DNA from: Mucilaginibacter frigoritolerans
GTDB taxonomy: Bacteria; Bacteroidota; Bacteroidia; Sphingobacteriales; Sphingobacteriaceae
Assembly: GCF_007830615.1 (NCBI RefSeq)
Contig: NZ_VLLI01000011.1
Coordinates: 171,084 to 235,083 of the forward strand
Direction of reading: 5' to 3'
DNA: 64,000 nt
In this document: piece by piece, positions 54,549 to 62,934 of the stretch
How the letters are laid out: every line of letters starts with the position of its first letter
Numbering within the stretch: the stretch's first letter is position 1
Program-made: the position numbers and the translations under genes
Notes under the pieces: generated by a model
Told to the model about the DNA's origin: nothing
The model's input: only the letters and a program-made list of their open reading frames with translations
Database searches by the model: none

Positions 54549-56408
54549 TTATTTACCTGGGTTATTTACCGGCCCTGTTGTATGATGTATCCGGCCTTTA
54601 AGTACATCCTCCCAATCAATAAACGGATATAGATGATTCTTTTGCGCCTGGTCTTCAAACAGCGCTTTTAACTCATTTAATTTCTCAGGATATTTCGCCG
54701 CCAGGTTAATGCGTTCAGTATAATCGGTATTCAGGTCATACAATTCCCAAACATCTTTGCTAAAGTTATTAACTGTATCCACGCCAGGTTTAAATTTGCC
54801 ATAGTCTGTAAAATCAGGGTGATGGTATACTTCTGCTTTCCAGCCATCTTTATAAATAGACCTGGAGCCAAAAATATAATAATACTGTACCCGGTGCCGT
54901 GAAGCTGCCTTAGCATCATTAAAGGAATACACTAATGAGGTTCCCTGCAAAGTGTCCTGTTTTATACCTCGGATATATTCTGGCGGAGCAATGCCCAAAT
55001 ATTCAAGCGTGGTAGGCAACAGGTCATTCACATGGCCATATTGCGTACGGATGCTCCCGGCATCTTTTATGCCCTTCGGATAATAAACAATTAAAGGATT
55101 ACGGGTACCACCTTCGGCATTGGCATCCTGTTTCCAATATTTAAACGGCGTATTTGCGGCTTGTGCCCAACCTAAAGGATAATTTGTTTGCTTGCCTTCA
55201 GGGGTTCCAATCTCTCCTATTTTGTCCAGGTTATGTTGTATATTTTCCTGTTCGTTAGCTGCTTTTGAAAAAATCTGACGATCAATATCACCATTCAGCG
55301 ATCCTTCTTTACTTGCGCCATTATCACCAATAACCACAAATATTAAAGTGTTATCAAGCTGTTTACTGGTTTTTAAGTATTGAATTAAACGGCCAACCTG
55401 TGCATCGGCATAAGTTAAATACCCAGCGTAAACTTCCATAAAACGGGCATACAGTTTCTTTTCATCGGGCGAAAGCGCATCCCAGGCTTTAATGTTCGGA
55501 TTACGATCAGGTAAAACGGCGTTAGCAGGTATTATGCCCTGTTTTTTCTGATTTTCAAAAACCCTTTTTCTGAAAACATCCCATCCTTCATCAAACTTAC
55601 CTTTATATAAATCGCTCCATTCATGACTCACCTGGTGCGGTGCATGTGTTGCCGCAGGTGCATAATAAAGGAAGAAAGGTTTATCAGGTGCTACCCGCTG
55701 TTGACGGCTCAGGTAACTAATAGCCTTATCGGTAATTTGTTCGTTAAGGTTACGTCCATCAGGTGTTACGTGGGCATTATCTTCAACCAGGTCGGGTTGG
55801 TACTGATCAGTTTGTGAACCCAAAAAGCCAAAAAAGTGATCAAAGCCTTTTCCGGATGGCCAGCGGTCAAACGGGCCGGCATCGGTTGCATCTTCATCGG
55901 GTGTTAAGCCATATTTACCTACGGCAAAAGTGTTATAGCCACTTTCGCGCAAAATCTCGGCTATAGTTCCTTTATCTGACGGAATCCGGCCATCATACCC
56001 CGGAAAGCCTGCTGATAAAATTGTATGTGAAAATCCACCCTCATGTACATAGTGATGGTTTCGGCCGGTTAATAAGGCTGCCCGTGTTGGCGCGCAAATA
56101 CCCGCCGTATGAAAATTAGTATACCTTAAGCCCTGGTTGGCCAATGTATCAAAATTGGGCGTTTTGATTACCCCGCCAAATGTTGATGACGCCCCAAAGC
56201 CAACATCATCCAATAATATCCAAATTACATTTGGTGCACCTTTAGGTGCCTTGATATTAGGTGTCCAAGCCTCTTTTGAATCAGCAGTGGTTTTACCGAT
56301 AACACCCGTAAATGGTTGTTGCTGCTGGGTATAGTTTTGGGCATGGGCGTAACTGAAAGCCAGCACACCCGTAAATGCCAATAAGTGTTTGATTTTAATT
56401 TTTTTCAT
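54549..56408 (-). CDS. Exported Cys-type arylsulfatase
   Basis: A type I sulfatase cleaving sulfate esters. Signal peptide MKKIKIKHLLAFTGVLAFSY to HAQ. The metal site begins NVIWILLDDVGFG. The active-site signature is CAPTRAALLTGR (C-x-P-x-R), with Cys to be converted to formylglycine by the neighbouring FGE. Further ligands are in GDNGASKEG and YGHVNDLLPTTLEYLG. At 619 aa it is longer than many arylsulfatases, the size of the Pseudomonas AtsA-like S1_4 group. I prefer the start at 56408; an upstream frame to 56447 overlaps the preceding gene's end. The substrate is unknown. Confidence 0.93.
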   Translation of the reverse strand: MKKIKIKHLLAFTGVLAFSYAHAQNYTQQQQPFTGVIGKTTADSKEAWTPNIKAPKGAPNVIWILLDDVGFGASSTFGGVIKTPNFDTLANQGLRYTNFHTAGICAPTRAALLTGRNHHYVHEGGFSHTILSAGFPGYDGRIPSDKGTIAEILRESGYNTFAVGKYGLTPDEDATDAGPFDRWPSGKGFDHFFGFLGSQTDQYQPDLVEDNAHVTPDGRNLNEQITDKAISYLSRQQRVAPDKPFFLYYAPAATHAPHQVSHEWSDLYKGKFDEGWDVFRKRVFENQKKQGIIPANAVLPDRNPNIKAWDALSPDEKKLYARFMEVYAGYLTYADAQVGRLIQYLKTSKQLDNTLIFVVIGDNGASKEGSLNGDIDRQIFSKAANEQENIQHNLDKIGEIGTPEGKQTNYPLGWAQAANTPFKYWKQDANAEGGTRNPLIVYYPKGIKDAGSIRTQYGHVNDLLPTTLEYLGIAPPEYIRGIKQDTLQGTSLVYSFNDAKAASRHRVQYYYIFGSRSIYKDGWKAEVYHHPDFTDYGKFKPGVDTVNNFSKDVWELYDLNTDYTERINLAAKYPEKLNELKALFEDQAQKNHLYPFIDWEDVLKGRIHHTTGPVNNPGK

Positions 56409-56412
56409 CATT

Positions 56413-57363
56413 TTAACTGTTTGGATAAGATGGCTGCAAAGAGGCAAGTTGGGGTTCAGCCTGTTCGCCAGAAAGCGGTTCTTTATCTATATCAATACGA
56501 ACCATAGGGCCACTTGGCGCCAGTTCACTTCCTTCAACTTTTGATTTAAATATGGGCCACAATAATTGTGCATACCATTGGTCGCCTTCATAATGAGATA
56601 TTCCATAAGCTTTCGGATATTGCCTGGATATTAACGCTGTACCGAAAATAATATCCCATAAAAAAAACATGTTACCGAAGTTGCCCTTGTAATAGCCAAC
56701 GCCATCATCAGTAGTAGCTGCATGGTGTGCATGGTGAGTTGCAGGCGTTGAAATAAGCCTTTCCAATACCCAGGCTATAGGATGTAGTACTTTATATTTA
56801 TAAAAAGGTTTGTCCCATGGAATACTTGAATGCGCCAGCGTGGTAATGGTTGATTTAATTACCCTTACGGCTATAGCCGAGATACCTAAACCCAGATAAA
56901 CCAATGCCGCAGTAAGATATATCTGCGAAAAAAAGATTGTATAAATCACATTCTGCCTGCTGGCCATTGCCATACCCATGTATGATGCCGAGTGATGTGT
57001 ACGATGAAAACGCCACAACCATGGAATTTGGTGGTGCAGGCGGTGGTACCAGTACTGCGTTAAATCATCTGCAACAGCTATAATGGCAAATCCCCATATA
57101 AAGGGCACCCAGCTAAATACATTTTTAAATGCCGGAAATATGTGGGGCAAAAGCGTTACACTATAATAAGCAACCGCCGGCTGCACCACAAGCCGTGGCA
57201 GAACAAAGCAGGCAATATCAACATAGCGCTCGTTTTTGGGCCATTTCCTTTTGTAAAGCCCAAATGAAAATTCGAGCACCCCAATAAAAAATACTAAAAA
57301 GGGAAAACCGAAACCGTTCAGGTTATCCACTATTTTTCTGATGAATTCAATCGTTGTTTCCAT
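56413..57363 (-). CDS. Sterol desaturase / fatty acid hydroxylase-family membrane enzyme
   Basis: An integral-membrane di-iron oxygenase. The eight-histidine pattern is clear: WYHRLHHQIPWLWRFHRTHH (residues about 107-127) and THHAHHAAT (about 215), with hydrophobic helices around. The family includes C4-sterol methyl oxidase, C5-sterol desaturase, sphingolipid hydroxylases and alkylglycerol monooxygenase. Which reaction applies is not clear. Its position between the SusC/SusD transport genes and the sulfatase suggests that the imported substrate is a sulfated lipid or steroid (inference). The gene ends two bases before the sulfatase start; it overlaps the small gene upstream by 17 bp. Confidence 0.85.
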   Translation of the reverse strand: METTIEFIRKIVDNLNGFGFPFLVFFIGVLEFSFGLYKRKWPKNERYVDIACFVLPRLVVQPAVAYYSVTLLPHIFPAFKNVFSWVPFIWGFAIIAVADDLTQYWYHRLHHQIPWLWRFHRTHHSASYMGMAMASRQNVIYTIFFSQIYLTAALVYLGLGISAIAVRVIKSTITTLAHSSIPWDKPFYKYKVLHPIAWVLERLISTPATHHAHHAATTDDGVGYYKGNFGNMFFLWDIIFGTALISRQYPKAYGISHYEGDQWYAQLLWPIFKSKVEGSELAPSGPMVRIDIDKEPLSGEQAEPQLASLQPSYPNS

Positions 57364-57547
57364 TGTTTAAACTGGTTTTATTGTTTACTGATTTTACATT
57401 TTCTTTTTTAGGCGCTTTTTTCTCCCATGGCCTTTCACCGGTGATTAAAAAGGTAAGAAACATAAGCGCAATAGGCAGCAGATAAAGGAACAGGCTTAAA
57501 ATCACGTTCCGGGTGATCTGCTTTTTAACTTCAGGTTCAACTTTCAT
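57347..57547 (-). CDS. Small single-span membrane protein
   Basis: A 66-aa protein: a charged N-terminus (MKVEPEVKKQITRN), one membrane helix (VILSLFLYLLPIALMFLTFL) and a Lys/Asn-rich tail. It overlaps the desaturase gene by 17 bp and the next small gene by four, so all are translationally coupled. No family recognised. It may assist the desaturase as a membrane partner. Confidence 0.65.
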   Translation of the reverse strand: MKVEPEVKKQITRNVILSLFLYLLPIALMFLTFLITGERPWEKKAPKKENVKSVNNKTSLNNGNND

Positions 57548-57714
57548 GATGCTTCGGGTTTAATAGGTTTAACAATCGGTTGTTTTGTGGGATGGTCAGT
57601 CAACAGCTTTTGCGTAAGCCAAAGACCTCCTGTAATAATGACAAAAGGTACTATGGTGATAACAATGCCCACCAGTATCTTTTTTCCTAAAAGGGTTACA
57701 TCTGATAATGTCAT
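57544..57714 (-). CDS. Small membrane protein, 56 aa
   Basis: A reading frame I found by translating the spacer between SusD and the 66-aa gene. It begins MTLSDVTLLGKKILVGIVI, spans the membrane once (ILVGIVITIVPFVIITGGLW) and has a basic proline-rich tail ending KPIKPEAS. The TGA overlaps the ATG of the 66-aa gene (ATGA), which strongly suggests a real coupled gene. Start is ATG 57714. Function unknown; it resembles its neighbour in design (single helix plus basic tail). Confidence 0.6.
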   Translation of the reverse strand: MTLSDVTLLGKKILVGIVITIVPFVIITGGLWLTQKLLTDHPTKQPIVKPIKPEAS

Positions 57715-57742
57715 ATATGCTTGATTTTTAATGGTTTAAAAA

Positions 57743-59230
57743 TTAATTATATCCAGGGTTTTGTGTCAATTTCGGATCAATCTGGATTTCAACCAGCGGG
57801 ATAGGAAATAAACTATTTTTGCTGCTTGCTGCTGATTTTGCAGGTAGTTTATGCAAGGCATCAACCAACACGGTACCACCCTGGCGCACCAGATCGAACC
57901 AGCGGTGCCCCTCCTGTATAAACTCTTTCCTTCGCTCTAAAAAAACAGAATCGCGGAAATCAGACTGACTTAAACCCGCTGTTAAGTTGGGGATGCCTGC
58001 TCTTTGCCTAACCTGGTTGATGGCATTGTAGGCATCACTGGTAGGTGCGCCACTAAGCTCATTTTGTGCCTCGGCATACATTAGTAAAACATCAGCATAG
58101 CGCAATACCGGGTAGTTAATGCCGCTTTGTATCTGTATGCTCAATGGCGAAAGGCTGTAATCAACAAACTTGTTAAAGTATGGCGCGTAAGAATTATTAA
58201 AAACTACCGTTTTGCCTGTAGCGGCATTATAAACAGAGCTATAAAAGGTTACCGCTCTCCGTTTATCGGCAGCGCTGAACAATTTATAAACGCTGCTATC
58301 AGCAGGTATATCAATAGGGAATGTTCCGGTATTGAATGAGGTAAACGATTCGCTTAAATATTGTGCACTGTTTGCCGCCCCAAGGTTTGTTTCAAATTGC
58401 ACAGAGAATATATGTTCAACCCCATTTTTGGTAGCCTTTTGAAAAGCATCGTAGTAATTGGGGAAAAGGCTATAACCATAACCACCATTAATTACCGTAT
58501 TAAGTTCGGTAATAGCATCGGTCCAATCCTGACGGGTTAAATAAACTTTAGCCAATAAAGTATGTGCTGCACCTCCGCTTGCCCGGCCGATATCAACCCC
58601 TGAATAGGTCTTAGGTAAACTGGTGGCACTTTTAAGGTCGGTTACGATTTGCGCATAAACAGAATCAACAGATGTACGCTGAACCAAAAGGCTATTAACA
58701 TCAATACTGCTGGGGTTATGCAATATCAATGGCACCGCACCGTATAAGCGCACCAGGTTAAAATATAAAAGGGCCCTTACAAATTTCGACTCCCTTACTA
58801 ACCTGGCCCTCAATGTAGTATCCATTGATATTGCCGGAATATTATCAATAGCAATGTTAGCCCGGTTAATGCCATAGTAAAGCTGCTGCCAAACCTTTTG
58901 CACCCTGCTGTTTGATGAAATATAGGTTTCTGTTCCTAATGCCCTTACATCCGGGTTGGTGTTACTGGGGCTGTAAATCTGGTTATCGCTTGCGTTTTCA
59001 ACCAATAAATTTAATTGCCTGCCATATAGTGGAAAATCACTTGCCGGATCGCTGTTTAATGTGCTGTAAACCGCATTTACTGCTGAAACGGCATCAGAGC
59101 TTGTTTTATAAAATTGAGAAGATACAATTACCGAGCTGGGGTTTTCGGTTAGCTTATTGCAGGAAATAAGCGTGCCAATTGCCAATACTCCGGTTAATAG
59201 GATGATTTTATATGATGTTATCTTTTTCAT
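57743..59230 (-). CDS. SusD/RagB-family outer-membrane lipoprotein
   Basis: Surface nutrient-binding partner of SusC. Lipobox LISC at about residue 24. The SusD fold blocks are FYKTSSDAVSAVNAVYSTL near the start and RESKFVRALLYFNLVRLYGAVPLI, with GGAAHTLLAKVYLTRQDW (TPR helices), then YPVLRYADVLLMYAEAQNEL and RRKEFIQEGHRWFDLVRQG near the C-terminus. It binds the ligand above the SusC pore. The 1-kb-longer susC lies just upstream (22 bp). Ligand unknown; the sulfatase downstream suggests a sulfated molecule. Confidence 0.95.
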   Translation of the reverse strand: MKKITSYKIILLTGVLAIGTLISCNKLTENPSSVIVSSQFYKTSSDAVSAVNAVYSTLNSDPASDFPLYGRQLNLLVENASDNQIYSPSNTNPDVRALGTETYISSNSRVQKVWQQLYYGINRANIAIDNIPAISMDTTLRARLVRESKFVRALLYFNLVRLYGAVPLILHNPSSIDVNSLLVQRTSVDSVYAQIVTDLKSATSLPKTYSGVDIGRASGGAAHTLLAKVYLTRQDWTDAITELNTVINGGYGYSLFPNYYDAFQKATKNGVEHIFSVQFETNLGAANSAQYLSESFTSFNTGTFPIDIPADSSVYKLFSAADKRRAVTFYSSVYNAATGKTVVFNNSYAPYFNKFVDYSLSPLSIQIQSGINYPVLRYADVLLMYAEAQNELSGAPTSDAYNAINQVRQRAGIPNLTAGLSQSDFRDSVFLERRKEFIQEGHRWFDLVRQGGTVLVDALHKLPAKSAASSKNSLFPIPLVEIQIDPKLTQNPGYN

Positions 59231-59251
59231 TGTGCTTTAATCTATTGGTTA

Positions 59252-62200
59252 TTAAAAAGTGACACTAAGCCCTGCAAGGAAAGTTCTTACCGGCGGATAA
59301 GTGCCATAATCTATACCCTGTTTGGTGTTGTCGTTATCATAAAAACTCACTTCAGGATCAAGACCGGTATATTTGGTTATAGTGAAGATATTTTGGGCCG
59401 AAACATAAATTCTCAATTGTTTAGCACCGATTTTTGAAGCAACACTTTTATCGAAAGTGTAGCCAAGTGATGCATTTTTAAGTTTGAGGTATGAACCGTT
59501 TTCGATATAACGATCAGTTACCTGCGGCACCGGTGAGTCAGTAGCCCTTGCCACAGTACCATTTGGATTAGATGAGCTCCATCTGTTTAATAAAGTGGCC
59601 GAAGCATTTTGGGTAAGTGTTGGTCTTTCTAAAGTTTGCTGCAGCAGATTAAAGATTTTGCTACCATAAGAACCCTGGAAGAATACAGAAAGATCAAATT
59701 TTTTATAGGTAAACGTATTGGTGAAACTTCCGGTAAACTTAGGCTGCGCACTGCCCAGGTTATGCTTATCAGCAGTAGTAACCTGTCCGTCATTGTTATA
59801 GTCTACATACCTGGTATCACCAACTTTTTGTGGTACACCTGCCAATAGTGGTACTCCTTTTGACAGATCAGCTGCCGTTAAAAGCCCGTTAGTTGAGTAT
59901 CCCCAAAAAGTACCTACAGGCAAGCCAACCTTAACAATTACCGGCGATACCTGCCCTGTAGGCGCCAAAGGATAATAACTGTTAACACCTGGACCAAGGC
60001 TTAATACTTTGTTCCTGTTTTCGGCAAATTGAATATTGGTTTTCCAGCTAAAATCATCGCTTTTAATATTGTCGGTGTTTATGCCAAGCTCAATACCCTT
60101 ATTTTCCACGCTTCCAACGTTTTCCAGTTCACTGGCATAACCGGTATAAAGTGGCAGTGGTACGTTAAGTAATAAATTGCTGGTTTTTTTGTAATAGGCA
60201 TCAAAAGTTAAATTGATACGCCCGCCGAATAATCCCGCATCAATGCCTGCATCATACTGGGTTGTTGTTTCCCACTTTAAATCGGGGTTGGGTAATTGCA
60301 ATGGCGCAATACCGGTAACCAGCTTACCATCCAAATAATAATTAGTTGGCGCCAGGGCTGATAATGAGCTATATGGCGGCACCTCTGAGTTACCTGTTTG
60401 TCCGGCACTTAATCTTAGTTTTAAGTTACTGATGGTTTCTTTAAGAGGTCTAAAAAAATCTTCTCTGTCAACATTCCACGAGAAACCCGCTGACGGGAAA
60501 TACCCCCACTTATTGTTTGCCCCCAATTTTGAGGAACCATCCGCACGGGCAGAAACGGTAACGTTGTATTTGTGCTCAAATGAATAATTTACCCTGGCCA
60601 GGTAAGAGTCTAAGGCCTCGGTAGCTGCGCTGGACGTTGGCAAATTAGCTACGCCTGCATATGAAAGATTATTGTAAGAAGTTAAATCATTAGGAAACTT
60701 CTGCGCAGAAGCAACAGACGAATTGAAGCGGGTATACTGAGTTGTATAACCTACCAGTATGTTTAAGTAGTTCTTATTATTAAAATTATGATCGTAAGTA
60801 AGTGTGTTTTCATTCAACCAGCTTAATTCATTGCCTGCTCCAATTGAAGCATAACCACTGGCGGCATAACCTGTTGAACTACCTGCGGGAGAGCCTGTGT
60901 AGGATGGGGCATAATAGTCCTGTGCAGTATTTAATATATCAGTACCAGCAGTAACTTTTAAAGTTAAATCAGTAAGCAATTTGTATTCGGCAGCCACATT
61001 TCCCAGGATACGGGTAAGCGTGGTGGTATTGGTGGTAGCAGTAATATCCTGCAACGGATTAGTTGGCGTTGCCAGGTATGGATTCGTTGTATTATAAGTA
61101 CCATCCGGGTTCCTGATTAAAGCAAGCGGAGAGGCAAGTAATAAGTTAGCATAAGCATTGCTGAAGTTTATACTGTTATAAGCACTTCCATAAAGCTTGT
61201 TTTCTATTGACTGGCTTCCGAATATGTTGGTTGATATTTTGAATTTATCGGTTACGTTTTTCTCGTAGTTTACACGGGCCGAATATCTCTTAAAGCCGGT
61301 GTTTAAAATGTCGCCCTCTTGGTTAAAATAGTTACCGGAGATCAGATACCTTGATTTTTCATCTCCTCCTGAAATACTTAATTCATCATTCAGTACAGGT
61401 GCGTTTCTAAGAGCAGCATTTTGCCAGTTTGAACCGGCTCCTGCGGCAGCTATCTGACCTCCAGAAAAAGTTGGAGTAACGCCATCGCTCACGTTTACAT
61501 CATTTACCAATGATTCCCATTGTGATGCATTAAGCAGATCGAGCTTTTTGGCTACTTTTTGAATGCCATAATAAGTACTGAAATTTACATTGTTAGTCCC
61601 CTTTTTGCCTTTTTTGGTGGTGATGATAACCACCCCATTGGCTCCATGCGAGCCATAAATAGCCGTGGCAGAAGCATCTTTCAATATTTCTATCGATTCT
61701 ATATCACTTGGGTTGATGGTTGATAGTGCATTTATGCTGGTACCGTTTGAACCTACGTTGGTGTAATCATTATCGTTATAAATAATAAAACCATCAATTA
61801 CATATAAAGGTGCATTACCAAATGATATAGAATTACCACCGCGTATCCTAATGGTAGCTGTACTACCTGGCTGACCGGAGTTTTGCGTTACTGCTACCCC
61901 CGGAACCGAACCCTGCAATAAATTATCAAACGATGCAGCCGGTTGGTTAAGAATGTTTTTGGGTACCGACCCTACAGAGCCGGTAAGGTCACTTTTTCTC
62001 TGTGTGCCATAGCCAACCACTACCACATCGTTTAGCTGGGCAATATTTTCGGCAAGTTGTATGTTTAACGGACTTCCGTTAGCCACTACCTCTTTGGTTT
62101 TGTAGCCAATAAAACTTACTATTAATGTGTAGGGAAACTTTTGACCGGTTACAATAGAAAAACGTCCGTTCGCTCCGGAAACCACTTCGTGGGTAACATT

Positions 62201-62383
62201 TTTAATACGTAATAAAACGCCTGCTATGGGCTGTTTGGTTAAGCTATCTGTAACTATACCCTCTAGCTTTGAATTGATTATAGGAGTTTCCTTTTGTGCA
62301 AAAACGGTAAAAGATATTATCGAAAAAAGGAGTGTAAGAAAGAGCTTATTAAGTACGTGTTTGGCATGGATATATATTTCCAT
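59252..62383 (-). CDS. SusC/RagA TonB-dependent outer-membrane transporter
   Basis: Energy-coupled outer-membrane importer. Signal peptide at the N-terminus (LNKLFLTLLFSIISFTVFAQ), then a carboxypeptidase-regulatory-like domain (LEGIVTDSLTKQPIAGVLLR). The SusC signature DVVVVGYGTQRKSDLTGSVG opens the plug; IRIRGGNSISFGNAPLYVID and IEILKDASATAIYGSHGANG complete it. A beta-barrel follows, ending in an aromatic-terminal strand (VRTFLAGLSVTF). No N-terminal sigma/anti-sigma signalling (STN) domain is visible, so regulation is not by the FecR route. Its leader carries a Cys-rich ORF and an antisense element. Confidence 0.95.
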   Translation of the reverse strand: MEIYIHAKHVLNKLFLTLLFSIISFTVFAQKETPIINSKLEGIVTDSLTKQPIAGVLLRIKNVTHEVVSGANGRFSIVTGQKFPYTLIVSFIGYKTKEVVANGSPLNIQLAENIAQLNDVVVVGYGTQRKSDLTGSVGSVPKNILNQPAASFDNLLQGSVPGVAVTQNSGQPGSTATIRIRGGNSISFGNAPLYVIDGFIIYNDNDYTNVGSNGTSINALSTINPSDIESIEILKDASATAIYGSHGANGVVIITTKKGKKGTNNVNFSTYYGIQKVAKKLDLLNASQWESLVNDVNVSDGVTPTFSGGQIAAAGAGSNWQNAALRNAPVLNDELSISGGDEKSRYLISGNYFNQEGDILNTGFKRYSARVNYEKNVTDKFKISTNIFGSQSIENKLYGSAYNSINFSNAYANLLLASPLALIRNPDGTYNTTNPYLATPTNPLQDITATTNTTTLTRILGNVAAEYKLLTDLTLKVTAGTDILNTAQDYYAPSYTGSPAGSSTGYAASGYASIGAGNELSWLNENTLTYDHNFNNKNYLNILVGYTTQYTRFNSSVASAQKFPNDLTSYNNLSYAGVANLPTSSAATEALDSYLARVNYSFEHKYNVTVSARADGSSKLGANNKWGYFPSAGFSWNVDREDFFRPLKETISNLKLRLSAGQTGNSEVPPYSSLSALAPTNYYLDGKLVTGIAPLQLPNPDLKWETTTQYDAGIDAGLFGGRINLTFDAYYKKTSNLLLNVPLPLYTGYASELENVGSVENKGIELGINTDNIKSDDFSWKTNIQFAENRNKVLSLGPGVNSYYPLAPTGQVSPVIVKVGLPVGTFWGYSTNGLLTAADLSKGVPLLAGVPQKVGDTRYVDYNNDGQVTTADKHNLGSAQPKFTGSFTNTFTYKKFDLSVFFQGSYGSKIFNLLQQTLERPTLTQNASATLLNRWSSSNPNGTVARATDSPVPQVTDRYIENGSYLKLKNASLGYTFDKSVASKIGAKQLRIYVSAQNIFTITKYTGLDPEVSFYDNDNTKQGIDYGTYPPVRTFLAGLSVTF

Positions 62384-62397
62384 ATATTTAAATGTTT

Positions 62398-62511
62398 TAT
62401 GTTAATGACTTGTTCGTTAGTAAAACTCGGTGACAATCAGCATGTGATTCGCAGTCTTGGCTGATCTGTCAGTGTAATGAACCGGCAAGGCTTCCTTGCC
62501 GGTTTTATTTT
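62398..62511 (+). ncRNA. Putative antisense sRNA opposite the susC leader
   Basis: On the plus strand a promoter-like box, TATATTTA (62384-62391), is followed by two hairpins: TGACAATCAGC (62431-62441) pairs with GCTGATCTGTCA (62460-62471) with one bulge, and then a terminator hairpin with a T-rich tail. The RNA would be about 110 nt and fully complementary to the susC 5' leader just before the start codon. DonS-type antisense RNAs of Bacteroides occupy this place. No transcription evidence is available. Confidence 0.45.
62480..62511 (+). terminator. Intrinsic terminator on the plus strand within the susC leader
   Basis: AACCGGCAAGG (62480-62490) and CCTTGCCGGTT (62494-62504) pair perfectly over 11 bp with loop CTT. 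TTATTTT follows on the plus strand only. No plus-strand gene precedes it. Confidence 0.75.
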
Positions 62512-62648
62512 GGGGTGATTGTAAATTATGATTTCATTTTCTATTCAATATTTAAGTGGTGCAGCTTACCGCTTTCGGTTAAGACATAATTTGCCATTGG
62601 GATTTATTAAGGTGTTGGCAACCGGTTAATGGTATTGTGTTTTGCCGT

Positions 62649-62741
62649 TTAGCAACAACAACAGGAGTGGCACATCACATGTACTGTTCCAGTACATATA
62701 ATATTTGATGAGCTGGTGTAAGAATGTAAAAGTGCTTTCAT
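62649..62741 (-). CDS. Cysteine-rich leader peptide upstream of susC
   Basis: An unannotated 30-codon frame, ATG at 62741 and TAA at 62649. It starts MKALLHSYTSSS and ends CHSCCCC, with six Cys in 30 residues, four of them consecutive at the very end. A consensus promoter sits 18 bp upstream. The gap to the susC start (62383) is 265 nt and holds two hairpins. Short leader ORFs ending in Cys runs control sulfur genes in actinobacteria by cysteine-responsive attenuation; here the downstream genes include a sulfatase. The same logic is inferred. It could be a chance frame, though a terminal four-Cys run is unlikely by chance. Confidence 0.55.
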   Translation of the reverse strand: MKALLHSYTSSSNIICTGTVHVMCHSCCCC

Positions 62742-62759
62742 TGCGTTTGTTTTACGGCC

Positions 62760-62767
62760 CAAATATA
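62760..62767 (-). promoter_or_regulatory. -7 element of the susC-sulfatase locus
   Basis: On the minus strand TATATTTG is an exact match to TAnnTTTG, 18 bp before the leader-peptide ATG, in AT-rich sequence. Confidence 0.55.
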
Positions 62768-62934
62768 TAAATAAATTTAATATACTACTAAATATATAGA
62801 CTAAATAGGCCTTTATGGAGATAGATCATTAATTTAGTCGATATCTGACAGTTCTCCTTCTTTTCCAACGTCTTACCTTTCTTGTTAAATCCAACTCATT
62901 ATTTTATCAAAAATAAGCGACTTAACAACATTAA

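Noticed and set aside
62384..62648. A SAM-type riboswitch in the susC leader
   Set aside because: I could not fit the leader to any known SAM riboswitch core; the visible hairpins are better explained by the leader-peptide and antisense models.
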